Shown: positions 39,945 through 49,149 of the stretch, one piece after another | Numbering within the stretch: the stretch's first letter is position 1 | How the letters are laid out: every line of letters begins with the position of its first letter | NCBI RefSeq assembly: GCF_003253735.1 | Contig: NZ_QKYW01000003.1 | Coordinates: 372,001-436,000, forward strand | Source: Pseudomonas sp. URMO17WK12:I2 | GTDB taxonomy: Bacteria > Pseudomonadota > Gammaproteobacteria > Pseudomonadales > Pseudomonadaceae | Reading direction: 5' to 3' | DNA: 64,000 bases | Notes under the pieces: generated by a model | Seen by the model: the letters and a program-made list of their open reading frames with translations, nothing else | What the model was told of the DNA's origin: nothing | Databases searched by the model: none | Translations under genes and position numbers: made by a program

Positions 39945-41501
39945 ATGCCTTCTTCCCGACCTAACACCTTGAATTCAAAGGCATTGGCCCTGCGCTACCC
40001 GGCGCTCGCCCTGGCAGTTTGCGCCGTGCTCAGCGGCTGCCAGAGCCTCGATCAACAGCAGGTCGACAACGCGCCGGCAGTGGACTTGAGCGGCAGAACG
40101 CCGCACCAGCCGTTATGGATCGAAGGCACGGCCAAGGCCGAGCAGCCCAAGGATATCTGGGAACGCGTGCGCTCCGGTTATCAGATGCAGGACGCCATAG
40201 GCGTCAATCCGCGTATCGAACAACAACGCCTGTGGTTCTCCAGCAACCCGTCGTTCGTCGAGAAGGCCGGGGAACGCAGCAGTCCCTACATTCATTACAT
40301 CGTCGAGCGCCTCGAAGAGCGCAACATGCCGATGGAGTTGGCGCTGCTGCCGATGATCGAAAGCGCCTACAACCCGTTCGCCTATTCGCCGGCCGATGCC
40401 GTCGGCCTGTGGCAGTTCATTCCCTCCACGGGGCGCAACTTCAATCTGCGGCAAACCCGCTGGTACGACGGCCGCCGCGATGTCACCGCCTCTACCCAGG
40501 CGGCCATGGATTACCTGGCGCGCCTGCACGAGATGTTCAACGGCGACTGGCTGCTGGCCCTGGCCGCCTACAACGCGGGCGAAGGCCGGGTAAGCCGCGC
40601 CATCGAGCGCAACCAGAAACTCGGCCTGCCGACCGACTACTGGAACCTGTCGCTGCCCCAGGAAACCCAGAATTACGTGCCCAAGCTACTGGCCCTGTCC
40701 CAGGTGATCATGGCGCCCAACGCGTATGGCGTGAGCCTGGCACCGATCGCCAACGAACCCTATTTCGAGGAAGTAGAGCTCAAGCAGCGCATGGACTTGG
40801 CCCGGGTTGCGGCCCTGGCCGAGGTCGACGAAGACGAGCTGTACCTGCTCAACCCCGCTTTCAAGAAGCGCGTCACCGTCGATGGCCCGCAGCACCTGCT
40901 GGTGCCGACCCAGAAGGTCGAGCTGCTGACCGCCAACCTGTCGACACTCAAACCCGAGGATCGTGGCCTGCAGGAATACGTGGTGCGCGCCGGCGACAAT
41001 TTGCACGGTATCGCCAACCGCTACGAGCTGAGCGTTGCCAGCATCAAGGAGCTCAACCAGCTCAGCGGCAACACCCTTGCCGTGGGCCAGCACCTGAGCC
41101 TGCCGACCAGCCTGCAGGCAGTGCCTGACCAAACGCCGCAGCGCGCCGTCAATACGGTGGTGGCCTCGCGCAGCTACACCGTTCGCAATGGCGACAATCT
41201 CTGGCAGATCGCCAAGGCTCACAATGTGGCGGTCAACGACATCCAGCGCTGGAACGCCCTGAAAGGCAACTCGCTGCGTGTCGGGCAAACCATCAAACTG
41301 CAGGGCGGCACCAGCAACAGCAAAGCACGAAGCGTTGCGCAACGGGACGACGTTACCTACTACAAGGTACGCAAGGGCGACTCCCTGCACCTGATCGCCA
41401 AGCGCTTCAACGTGCAGATGAAGAACCTGCAGAGCTGGAATCCGCGCACCGGCAAGGCCCTGAAACCAGGCCAGGTGCTGACCCTGCGTCTGCCTGACTG
41501 A
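39945..41501 (+). CDS. mltD: Membrane-bound lytic murein transglycosylase D with three LysM domains
   Basis: A 518-residue lipoprotein. The signal peptide ends in the lipobox LSGC, and the mature part begins CQSLDQQ. The transglycosylase domain (about 95-280) has the catalytic E139 in MIESAYNPF, followed by GLWQFIPSTGRNF and ALAAYNAGEGRV. Three LysM repeats follow: starts YVVRAGDNLHGIA, YTVRNGDNLWQIA and YKVRKGDSLHLIA, each near 45-50 residues. E. coli MltD has fewer LysM domains. The enzyme cleaves glycan strands of peptidoglycan from the outer membrane side. Confidence 0.96.
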   Translation: MPSSRPNTLNSKALALRYPALALAVCAVLSGCQSLDQQQVDNAPAVDLSGRTPHQPLWIEGTAKAEQPKDIWERVRSGYQMQDAIGVNPRIEQQRLWFSSNPSFVEKAGERSSPYIHYIVERLEERNMPMELALLPMIESAYNPFAYSPADAVGLWQFIPSTGRNFNLRQTRWYDGRRDVTASTQAAMDYLARLHEMFNGDWLLALAAYNAGEGRVSRAIERNQKLGLPTDYWNLSLPQETQNYVPKLLALSQVIMAPNAYGVSLAPIANEPYFEEVELKQRMDLARVAALAEVDEDELYLLNPAFKKRVTVDGPQHLLVPTQKVELLTANLSTLKPEDRGLQEYVVRAGDNLHGIANRYELSVASIKELNQLSGNTLAVGQHLSLPTSLQAVPDQTPQRAVNTVVASRSYTVRNGDNLWQIAKAHNVAVNDIQRWNALKGNSLRVGQTIKLQGGTSNSKARSVAQRDDVTYYKVRKGDSLHLIAKRFNVQMKNLQSWNPRTGKALKPGQVLTLRLPD

Positions 41502-41601
41502 AGCGCATTGCAACACACTTGAGGCGGGCCGCCGGGGCCGCTCTTTTTCCTGTACAGACAAGCTGTTACTGTACGGAAACCTTGCTGCCCCGGATCGGAT
41601 A

Positions 41602-43440
41602 TTGCTCTTGAGACGCCCCCTCCTCTCGCTGTTTTTTGGCCTGGCCACCAGCTTCCCGGCCTCGGCAACGCTCAGCGAAAGCCATGGCTATGCGCAATTC
41701 GGCGCACTCAAGTATCCCGCCAGCTTCACTCATTTCGATTGGGTCAATCCCGAAGCCCCCAAGGGCGGCACCCTGCGCATCATGGCCGCCGGCAGCTTCG
41801 ACACACTCAACCCCTATACCCTCAAGGGCACCAGCCCGGTAGCCACCGCCAACTTCCTGCAATACGGCGTGACCGAGCTGAACGAGCCGTTGATGGTGGG
41901 AACCGGGCTGTACGATCCGTCCGGTGACGAACCGGCCTCCAGCTACGGGCTGATCGCCAGCTCCGTGGAATACAGCGAAGACCGCAGCTGGGTGGTGTTC
42001 AACCTGCGCCCCGAGGCGCGTTTTCACGATGGCAAACCGATCACCGCCTATGACGTGGCATTTTCCTACCGGCTGCTGCTCAAGGAAGGCCACCCGCAGT
42101 ACCGCACCAGCCTGCAGGAAGTGAAGCGGGTCGATATCCTCAATCGTCACCGCGTGCGTTTCGTGCTCAAGCGTGCCGACAACCCTCTGCTGATCCTGCG
42201 CCTCGGCGAGCTGCCGGTGTTGCCGCAGCACTACTGGAAGGGCCGCGACTTCAAGGCCACCACCTTCGAGCCGCCACTGGGCAGTGGCCCCTATCGCATC
42301 ACCCGGGTCAACCCGGGGCGCGGCCTGACCTTCGAACGGGTCCAGGACTGGTGGGGCGCAGCCCTGCCGGCCAACCGCGGCAAGTACAATTTCGACCGGG
42401 TCGAGGTGGACTTCTATCGCGACAGCCACGTCGCCTTCGAGGCCTTCAAGGCTGGCGAATTCGATTTCTACATCGAGCAGCAGGCGAAGAACTGGGCCAA
42501 CAACTACCGCTTTCCGGCGGTAACCCGTGGCGACGTGGTGCGTGCGGAGATTCCCCACCAGATTCCCACCCAGACCCAGGCGCTGTTCATGAACACCCGC
42601 CGCGCCACCTTCGAGGACGCCCGTGTGCGCGAGGCACTGGGCCTGATGTTCGATTTCGAGTGGACCAACCGCACCCTGTTCAACAGCTCGTATACCCGCG
42701 CCGCCAGTTACTACCCCAATAGCGAGTTCTCCGCCAAGGGCAAGCCGCTTGGCGCCGAATGGCTAATGCTGTCGCCGTTTCGCGGGCAGTTGCCAGCCAG
42801 GCTGTTCACCGAGCCTTTCACGATGCCGGTTACCGATGGCCGTGGCATTCCCCGCGAAACCATGCGCCATGCGCTCGGTCTACTTGCCGAGGCTGGCTTC
42901 AAACCCTCGGGGCAGCGCCTCACCAACGCCAAAGGCCAGCCACTGCGTTTCGAAATCCTGTTGGTCAATCCCAACCTGGAGCGCATTCTCCAGCCCTTCA
43001 CCGAGAACCTGGCCAGCATCGGCATCCAGGCCGATCTGAGAACCGTGGATCGCGCCCAATACAAACAACGTCTGGATCGCTTCGAATTCGACATGATTCT
43101 GCTGACCCTGCCGCAAACCCTCAGCCCCGGCCTGGAGCAAGCGCTTTATTTCCACTCCAGCCAGGCCAGCGTGAAGGGCGGCAGGAATTACGCCGGCATC
43201 CACGATCCGGTCGTCGATGCCCTGCTCGAAAAACTGCTGTCTGCCCGTACGCGTGATGAACAGGTGGCAGCGACCCGCGCCCTGGACCGCGTGCTGCTCT
43301 GGCAGCACTACACCATACCCAACTGGTACATCGACTATCACCGCCTGGCGTACCGCAACCGCTTTGCCTTCGTCGCCACGCCGCCCTACACGCTTGGGCT
43401 GCGCAGTTGGTGGCTGAAACCCACGGAGACCACCCAATGA
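41602..43440 (+). CDS. nppA1: Peptide ABC importer, solute-binding protein NppA1
   Basis: A 612-residue family-5 extracellular binding protein with a short signal peptide (RRPLLSLFFGLATSFPASA). It starts with a TTG, at 41602 or 41608; no ATG is usable. The mature part has HFDWVNPEAPKGGTLRI, the family signature. From memory, the operon matches NppA1A2BCD of P. aeruginosa, reported to take up peptidyl-nucleoside antibiotics such as pacidamycin; the natural substrate is probably small peptides. It overlaps the next binding-protein gene by 4 bases. It is related to YejA of the microcin C importer. Confidence 0.88.
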   Translation: MLLRRPLLSLFFGLATSFPASATLSESHGYAQFGALKYPASFTHFDWVNPEAPKGGTLRIMAAGSFDTLNPYTLKGTSPVATANFLQYGVTELNEPLMVGTGLYDPSGDEPASSYGLIASSVEYSEDRSWVVFNLRPEARFHDGKPITAYDVAFSYRLLLKEGHPQYRTSLQEVKRVDILNRHRVRFVLKRADNPLLILRLGELPVLPQHYWKGRDFKATTFEPPLGSGPYRITRVNPGRGLTFERVQDWWGAALPANRGKYNFDRVEVDFYRDSHVAFEAFKAGEFDFYIEQQAKNWANNYRFPAVTRGDVVRAEIPHQIPTQTQALFMNTRRATFEDARVREALGLMFDFEWTNRTLFNSSYTRAASYYPNSEFSAKGKPLGAEWLMLSPFRGQLPARLFTEPFTMPVTDGRGIPRETMRHALGLLAEAGFKPSGQRLTNAKGQPLRFEILLVNPNLERILQPFTENLASIGIQADLRTVDRAQYKQRLDRFEFDMILLTLPQTLSPGLEQALYFHSSQASVKGGRNYAGIHDPVVDALLEKLLSARTRDEQVAATRALDRVLLWQHYTIPNWYIDYHRLAYRNRFAFVATPPYTLGLRSWWLKPTETTQ

Positions 43441-45287
43441 CGCGCCCACTGCGTTCATTTCTCATGCATGGCAGCGCCCTGCTGCTGCTTGGCCTCGCCA
43501 GTTTCGCCCAGGCTGCCCCGCAGCACGCGCTGACGCTGTACGGCGAAGCGCCGAAATACCCGGCCAACTTCAAGCATTTCGATTACGCGAACCCGGATGC
43601 ACCCAAGGGCGGCGTGCTGCGTCTGCCCGGCCTCAATGGCTTCGACAGCTTCAACCCGTTCATTCCCAAGGGCAACCCGGCCGACCGCATCGGCCTGATC
43701 TACGACACCCTCACGTACCACTCGCCGGATGAACCCTTCACCGAATACGGCCTGCTCGCCGAAAAGATCGAGAAAGGCGCCGATGACAGCTACGTGCGCT
43801 TCTATCTGAACCCCAAGGCGCGCTTTAACGATGGTGAACCGGTTACCGCCGAAGACGTGATCTTCACCTTCAATGCGCTGCTCGAACATGGCGACCCGAT
43901 GTACCGGCACTACTATGCCGATGTCGCCAAAGTGGTCGCCGAAAACCCGCGCACCGTGCGCTTCGACTTCAAGCATGCCGGCAACCGCGAGCTGCCGCTG
44001 ATTCTCGGCCAGCTGCAGGTGCTGCCCAAGCACTGGTGGACTGACCGAGACTTTTCCCGGGGCAGCCTGGAGGCGCCACTGGGCAGCGGCCCGTACCGCA
44101 TCGCCGACTTCTCGCCGAACAGCTCGATCCGCTTCGAACGCGTGAAGGACTGGTGGGCCAAGGATCTGCCGGTAGCCCGCGGGATGTACAACTTCGACGA
44201 AATCCGTATCGAATACTTTCGCGACATGGCGGTAGCCCTGGAGGCCTTCAAGGCCGGCCAGTTCGACGTCAACCTCGAATACTCGGCCAAGGACTGGGCC
44301 ACCGGCTACAACTCGCCGGCCCTGCGCGCCGGTCGCTTCGTTCAGGAAGCCTTCCCCAACCGCAACCCGGCCGGCATGCAGGGTTTCGTGTTCAACACCC
44401 GCAAGCCGATGTTCCAGGATCCACGGGTGCGCGAGGCCATCGCCCAACTGTTCGACTTCGAATGGGCCAACAAGCAGCTGTTCTACGGCGCCTACAAACG
44501 CACCCACAGCTACTTCGAAAACTCGGAAATGGCAGCGCGCGGACTGCCCAGCCCGGCCGAGCTGAAGCTTCTGGAACCGTTGCGTGGGCAGATTCCCGAC
44601 CGCGTGTTCACCGAGGCCTTCGCGCCGCCGGTCAGCGACGGCAGCGGCATCATTCGTGACCAGGCGCGCCGCGCCTATCAGCTGCTCACCGAGGCCGGCT
44701 ACCGGATCGAGAACGACAAGATGGTCGATGCCAACGGCAACCAGCTGGCGTTCGAGTTCCTCAATACCCAGGCCAACCTGGAACGGGTGATCCTGCCATT
44801 CAAGCGCAACCTGGCCGAGCTGGGCATCGACCTGCAGATCCGTCGGGTCGACGTTTCCCAGTACATCAACCGCCTGCGCTCGCGGGATTTCGACATGACC
44901 TCGGCAATCTGGCCGCAATCCAGCTCGCCCGGCAATGAGCAGCGCGAATTCTGGCACTCCAGCAGCGCCGACAACCCGGGCAGCCGCAACCTTATCGGCC
45001 TGCGCGACCCGGCGATCGACAAGCTGGTCGAGGGGCTGATCCAGGCCGATTCCCGTGAGTCGCTGATCACCCATACCCGGGCCCTGGACCGCGTGCTGCT
45101 GTGGGGCAACTACGTGGTGCCCAACTACTACGTGGATGCCTACCGCGTCGCCTACTGGAAGCGCTTCGGCCATCCGCAGAAATCGCCACTCTACGACTAC
45201 GGTCTGATGACCTGGTGGCAGGAAAAACCGATCGGCGAAGTGATCAGCCGCGAAGATGCGCCCACCACCGAGCAGGAAGAACGCTAG
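43437..45287 (+). CDS. nppA2: Peptide ABC importer, solute-binding protein NppA2
   Basis: A 616-residue paralogue of the preceding gene with its own signal peptide (MTRPLRSFLMHGSALLLLGLASFAQA). It shares KHFDYANPDAPKGGVLRL and the same C-terminal NYVVPNYYVDAYR region, so the pair arose by tandem duplication. ATGA overlap with nppA1 indicates translational coupling. Two binding proteins for one importer suggest broader substrate range. The permease gene follows immediately, with no gap between stop and start. Confidence 0.9.
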   Translation: MTRPLRSFLMHGSALLLLGLASFAQAAPQHALTLYGEAPKYPANFKHFDYANPDAPKGGVLRLPGLNGFDSFNPFIPKGNPADRIGLIYDTLTYHSPDEPFTEYGLLAEKIEKGADDSYVRFYLNPKARFNDGEPVTAEDVIFTFNALLEHGDPMYRHYYADVAKVVAENPRTVRFDFKHAGNRELPLILGQLQVLPKHWWTDRDFSRGSLEAPLGSGPYRIADFSPNSSIRFERVKDWWAKDLPVARGMYNFDEIRIEYFRDMAVALEAFKAGQFDVNLEYSAKDWATGYNSPALRAGRFVQEAFPNRNPAGMQGFVFNTRKPMFQDPRVREAIAQLFDFEWANKQLFYGAYKRTHSYFENSEMAARGLPSPAELKLLEPLRGQIPDRVFTEAFAPPVSDGSGIIRDQARRAYQLLTEAGYRIENDKMVDANGNQLAFEFLNTQANLERVILPFKRNLAELGIDLQIRRVDVSQYINRLRSRDFDMTSAIWPQSSSPGNEQREFWHSSSADNPGSRNLIGLRDPAIDKLVEGLIQADSRESLITHTRALDRVLLWGNYVVPNYYVDAYRVAYWKRFGHPQKSPLYDYGLMTWWQEKPIGEVISREDAPTTEQEER

Positions 45288-46376
45288 ATGCTCGCCTATA
45301 TCCTGCGGCGCCTGCTGCTGATCATCCCGACCGTGTTCGGCATTCTGGTCATCAACTTCGCGATCATCCAGGCCGCTCCCGGTGGCCCGGTGGAACAGAT
45401 GATCGCCAAGCTCGAGGGTTTCGACGCCGCAGCGGGTGGTGCCACGGGGCGCATCTCCGGCGGTGGCGGCGGCGAGGTGGCTGCCGCGGGCTCCAACTAC
45501 CGTGGCGCCCAGGGTCTGGATCCGGAACTGATCGCCGAGATCGAGAAGATGTACGGCTTCGACAAGTCGGCCCCCGAACGCTTCTGGATCATGGTCAAGA
45601 ACTATGCCCAGCTGGACTTCGGCGACAGCTTCTTTCGCGATGCCAAGGTCATCGACCTGATCATGGAAAAGATGCCGGTGTCCATTTCCCTCGGCTTATG
45701 GAGCACGCTGATCATGTACCTGGTGTCCATCCCGCTGGGTATCGCCAAGGCCACCCGGCACGGCAGCGCCTTCGATGTATGGACCAGCTCGGCGATCATC
45801 ATCGGCTACGCCATTCCAGCCTTCCTGTTCGCCATTCTGCTGATCGTGCTGTTCGCCGGCGGCAGCTATTGGGACTGGTTCCCGCTGCGCGGCCTGACGT
45901 CCAGCAACTTCGACCAGCTGAGCCTGAGCGGCAAGATCCTCGATTACTTCTGGCACCTGGCCTTGCCGGTGACCGCGCTGGTAATCGGTAACTTCGCCAC
46001 CCTCACCCTGCTGACCAAGAACAGCTTTCTCGACGAGATCAACAAGCAGTACGTGACCACGGCCAGGGCCAAGGGCCTGAGCAATGCCCGCGTGCTCTAC
46101 GGCCACGTATTTCGCAACGCCATGCTGCTGATCATCGCCGGCTTCCCGGCAGCCTTCATCGGCATGTTCTTCACCGGCTCGTTGCTTATCGAGGTGATCT
46201 TCTCCCTCGATGGCCTGGGGCTGTTGAGTTTCGAGGCGGCGATCAACCGCGATTACCCGGTGGTCTTCGGCACCCTGTTCATCTTCACCTTGCTGGGGCT
46301 GGTCGTGAAACTGATCGGCGACATCACCTACACCCTGGTCGATCCACGCATCGACTTCGAAAGCAGGGAGGCTTGA
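45288..46376 (+). CDS. nppB: Peptide ABC importer, permease NppB
   Basis: A 362-residue inner-membrane permease of the DppB/YejB type. A first helix ([19 protein letters not shown]) is followed by a long periplasmic loop of about 100 residues with a Gly-rich insert ([16 protein letters not shown]) typical of YejB. Five further helices follow, with the cytoplasmic EAA loop near [21 protein letters not shown]. It pairs with the NppC permease, 3 bases downstream. Confidence 0.92.
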   Translation: MLAYILRRLLLIIPTVFGILVINFAIIQAAPGGPVEQMIAKLEGFDAAAGGATGRISGGGGGEVAAAGSNYRGAQGLDPELIAEIEKMYGFDKSAPERFWIMVKNYAQLDFGDSFFRDAKVIDLIMEKMPVSISLGLWSTLIMYLVSIPLGIAKATRHGSAFDVWTSSAIIIGYAIPAFLFAILLIVLFAGGSYWDWFPLRGLTSSNFDQLSLSGKILDYFWHLALPVTALVIGNFATLTLLTKNSFLDEINKQYVTTARAKGLSNARVLYGHVFRNAMLLIIAGFPAAFIGMFFTGSLLIEVIFSLDGLGLLSFEAAINRDYPVVFGTLFIFTLLGLVVKLIGDITYTLVDPRIDFESREA

Positions 46377-46379
46377 GCC

Positions 46380-47399
46380 ATGGCACTTTCCCCCCTCAAT
46401 CAACGCCGCTTCGAACGTTTCAAGGCCCACAAGCGTGGCTGGTGGTCGCTGTGGATCTTTCTCGCGCTGTTCTTCGTGACCCTGGGCGCCGAGCTGATCG
46501 CCAACGACAAACCGCTGGTGGTCAGTTATGACGGCCAGTACTACTTCCCGGTGCTCAAGCGCTATCCGGAGACCACCTTCGGTGGCGAGTTCCCGTTGCA
46601 GGCCAACTACAAGAGCCCGTACATCCAGGAACTGATCGGGCAGAAGGACGGCTGGATGGTCTGGCCGCCGATCCCCTTCAGCTATTCGAGCATCAATTAC
46701 GACCTCAAGGTGCCCGCCCCCGCACCGCCCTCGGCGGCCAACTGGCTGGGCACCGACGACCAGGGCCGCGACGTACTGGCCCGGGTCATCTACGGCTTTC
46801 GGATATCCGTGCTATTCGCCCTGGCGCTGACCCTGGCCAGCTCGGTGATCGGTGTCGCCGCTGGCGCCCTGCAGGGCTTCTACGGCGGCTGGGTGGACCT
46901 GGCCGGGCAGCGCTTCCTGGAGATCTGGTCAGGCTTGCCGGTGCTCTACCTGCTGATCATTCTGGCCAGTTTCGTGCAACCCAACTTCTGGTGGCTGCTC
47001 GGGCTGATGCTGCTGTTTTCCTGGATGAGCCTGGTCGATGTGGTACGCGCCGAGTTCCTGCGCGGCCGCAACCTCGAATATGTGCGCGCGGCCCGGGCAC
47101 TGGGCATGCGCAACGGTGCGATCATGTTCCGCCATATCCTGCCCAACGCCATGGTCTCGACCATGACGTTCCTGCCGTTCATCGTTACGGGCGCCATCGG
47201 TACCCTGACCGCCCTGGACTTCCTGGGTTTCGGCCTGCCGGCCGGTTCGCCTTCGCTCGGCGAGCTGGTGGCCCAGGGCAAGTCCAACCTGCAAGCGCCA
47301 TGGCTGGGCATCAGCGCCTTCGCCGTACTGGCCATCATGCTGAGCCTGCTGGTGTTTATCGGCGAGGCGGCTCGCGATGCGTTCGACCCGAGGAAATAA
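46380..47399 (+). CDS. nppC: Peptide ABC importer, permease NppC
   Basis: A 339-residue DppC/YejE-type permease. A helix near the N-terminus (WWSLWIFLALFFVTLGAEL) is followed by a large periplasmic region with KSPYIQELIGQKDGWMVWP, and then the membrane domain starting LGTDDQGRDVLARVIYGFR. The EAA loop is VRAARALGMRNGAIMFRHILPN. Gene order and spacing (3 bases after nppB, 1 base before nppD) show a single operon. Confidence 0.93.
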   Translation: MALSPLNQRRFERFKAHKRGWWSLWIFLALFFVTLGAELIANDKPLVVSYDGQYYFPVLKRYPETTFGGEFPLQANYKSPYIQELIGQKDGWMVWPPIPFSYSSINYDLKVPAPAPPSAANWLGTDDQGRDVLARVIYGFRISVLFALALTLASSVIGVAAGALQGFYGGWVDLAGQRFLEIWSGLPVLYLLIILASFVQPNFWWLLGLMLLFSWMSLVDVVRAEFLRGRNLEYVRAARALGMRNGAIMFRHILPNAMVSTMTFLPFIVTGAIGTLTALDFLGFGLPAGSPSLGELVAQGKSNLQAPWLGISAFAVLAIMLSLLVFIGEAARDAFDPRK

Positions 47400-47400
47400 G

Positions 47401-49020
47401 ATGAGTCATCCCGATAACCTCGTCGAAATCCGCGACCTCTCCGTCGCCTTCGTCAGCGGTGACAACCACCGCCAGGTAGTCAACAGCATCAGCTTCGACA
47501 TACGCCGTGGCGAGACCCTGGCCCTGGTCGGCGAGAGCGGCTCCGGCAAGTCGGTCACCGCCCACTCGATCCTGCGCCTGTTGCCCTACCCGCTTGCCCA
47601 GCACCCCAGCGGCACCATCCATTACGACGGCCAGGACCTGCTCAAACTGCCTGAACGCAAACTGCGTGGCATCCGCGGCAACCGCATCGCCATGGTCTTT
47701 CAGGAGCCGATGACCTCGCTGAACCCGCTGCACAGCATCGAAAAACAGATCAATGAGGTGCTCGCCCTGCACAAGGGCCTGCGCGGCAAGGCCGCCACCC
47801 AGCGCACCCTGGAGCTGCTGGAGCTGGTCGGCATCCCGGAGCCGCACAAGCGCCTCAAGGCCCTGCCCCACGAACTGTCAGGCGGGCAACGCCAGCGGGT
47901 GATGATCGCCATGGCCCTGGCCAACGAGCCGGAGCTGCTGATCGCCGACGAGCCCACCACGGCGCTGGACGTGACGGTGCAATTGAAGATCCTCGAGTTG
48001 CTCAAGGATCTACAGGCGCGCCTGGGCATGGCCATGCTGATCATCACCCATGACCTCAAGCTGGTAAGGCGTATCGCGCAACGCGTGTGCGTGATGCAGA
48101 ACGGCGAGCTGGTCGAGCAGGCGGACTGCGAAACGCTGTTCAATACGCCACAGCACCCCTACACCCGCGAACTGCTGGCCGCCGAGCCGGACGGCGAGCC
48201 GGTCGCCAGCGAAGACGCCGATACCTTGCTGCAGGTCGAAGACCTGCGCGTCTGGTTTCCGATCAAGAAAGGCCTGCTGCGCCGCACCGTCGATCACGTC
48301 AAGGCCGTGGATGGCATCAACTTCAGCCTGCAGCGCGGCCAGACCCTCGGCATCGTCGGCGAAAGCGGCTCGGGGAAATCGACCCTGGGCCTGGCGATCC
48401 TGCGCCTGATCGGCAGCCAGGGCGGTATCCGCTTTGGCGAACACCATCTGGGCGGCATGTCGCAGCGCGAGGTACGCCCGCTACGCCGGGAAATGCAGGT
48501 GGTGTTCCAGGACCCGTTCGGCAGCCTCAGCCCACGCATGACGGTCGGCATGATCATCGGTGAAGGGCTGCGCATTCACGCTATCGGCAGTGCGGCCGAA
48601 CAGGAGCAGGCGATCATCGATGCCCTGAAGGAGGTCGGCCTCGACCCCGAGAGCCGTCACCGCTACCCCCACGAGTTCTCGGGCGGGCAGCGCCAACGTA
48701 TCGCCATCGCCCGCGCCCTGGTGCTCAAGCCGGCGCTGATCCTGCTCGACGAGCCGACATCGGCCCTGGATCGTACCGTGCAGCGCCAGGTGGTCGACCT
48801 GCTGCGCTCGCTGCAGGTCAAGTACAACCTGACCTACCTGTTCATCAGCCATGACCTGGCGGTGGTGCGTGCCATCAGCCACCAGTTGATGGTGGTGAAA
48901 CAGGGCCAGGTCGTCGAACAGGGTGACGCCAAGGCCCTCTTCCAGGCGCCCCAACATCCCTACACCCGGCAGCTTCTGGAAGCGGCATTTCTCACCGACG
49001 TGAAACCTGAAACCGTCTGA
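47401..49020 (+). CDS. nppD: Peptide ABC importer, fused double ATPase NppD
   Basis: A 539-residue protein with two ABC cassettes in tandem, as in YejF. Each has a Walker A GESGSGKS (about residues 45 and 322) and an [12 protein letters not shown] signature ([10 protein letters not shown] and [10 protein letters not shown]) before the Walker B motifs [10 protein letters not shown] and [10 protein letters not shown]. It energises NppBC. The ATG at 47401 follows the nppC stop by 1 base; a longer in-frame start inside nppC is less likely. A convergent hairpin follows. In P. aeruginosa the next gene is fabI, absent here. Confidence 0.94.
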   Translation: MSHPDNLVEIRDLSVAFVSGDNHRQVVNSISFDIRRGETLALVGESGSGKSVTAHSILRLLPYPLAQHPSGTIHYDGQDLLKLPERKLRGIRGNRIAMVFQEPMTSLNPLHSIEKQINEVLALHKGLRGKAATQRTLELLELVGIPEPHKRLKALPHELSGGQRQRVMIAMALANEPELLIADEPTTALDVTVQLKILELLKDLQARLGMAMLIITHDLKLVRRIAQRVCVMQNGELVEQADCETLFNTPQHPYTRELLAAEPDGEPVASEDADTLLQVEDLRVWFPIKKGLLRRTVDHVKAVDGINFSLQRGQTLGIVGESGSGKSTLGLAILRLIGSQGGIRFGEHHLGGMSQREVRPLRREMQVVFQDPFGSLSPRMTVGMIIGEGLRIHAIGSAAEQEQAIIDALKEVGLDPESRHRYPHEFSGGQRQRIAIARALVLKPALILLDEPTSALDRTVQRQVVDLLRSLQVKYNLTYLFISHDLAVVRAISHQLMVVKQGQVVEQGDAKALFQAPQHPYTRQLLEAAFLTDVKPETV

Positions 49021-49030
49021 AACGACGCCC

Positions 49031-49062
49031 TGAGCCTGCGGCGCAAAGTTGTCGCAGGCTCA
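49031..49062 (+). terminator. Hairpin after the npp operon
   Basis: TGAGCCTGCG at 49031-49040 and CGCAGGCTCA at 49053-49062 form a 10-bp perfect stem with a 12-base loop, starting 10 bases after the nppD stop. There is no T-run, so it is a weaker stop than the hairpin at 49104-49128, or an mRNA 3' end stabiliser. Confidence 0.5.
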
Positions 49063-49103
49063 ACACGGCGCAGGCTGAGCCCTACAAAACCTGCAGATGC
49101 ACA

Positions 49104-49128
49104 AAGGCCCCGAAAATCGGGGCCTTTG
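49104..49128. terminator. Bidirectional terminator between nppD and ppiD
   Basis: AAAGGCCCCGA and TCGGGGCCTTT form an 11-bp stem around an AAA loop. The flanking A and T residues suit use from either strand, and the two genes converge here. Confidence 0.85.
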
Positions 49129-49149
49129 TCATTACAGCGGATAGCAGCC

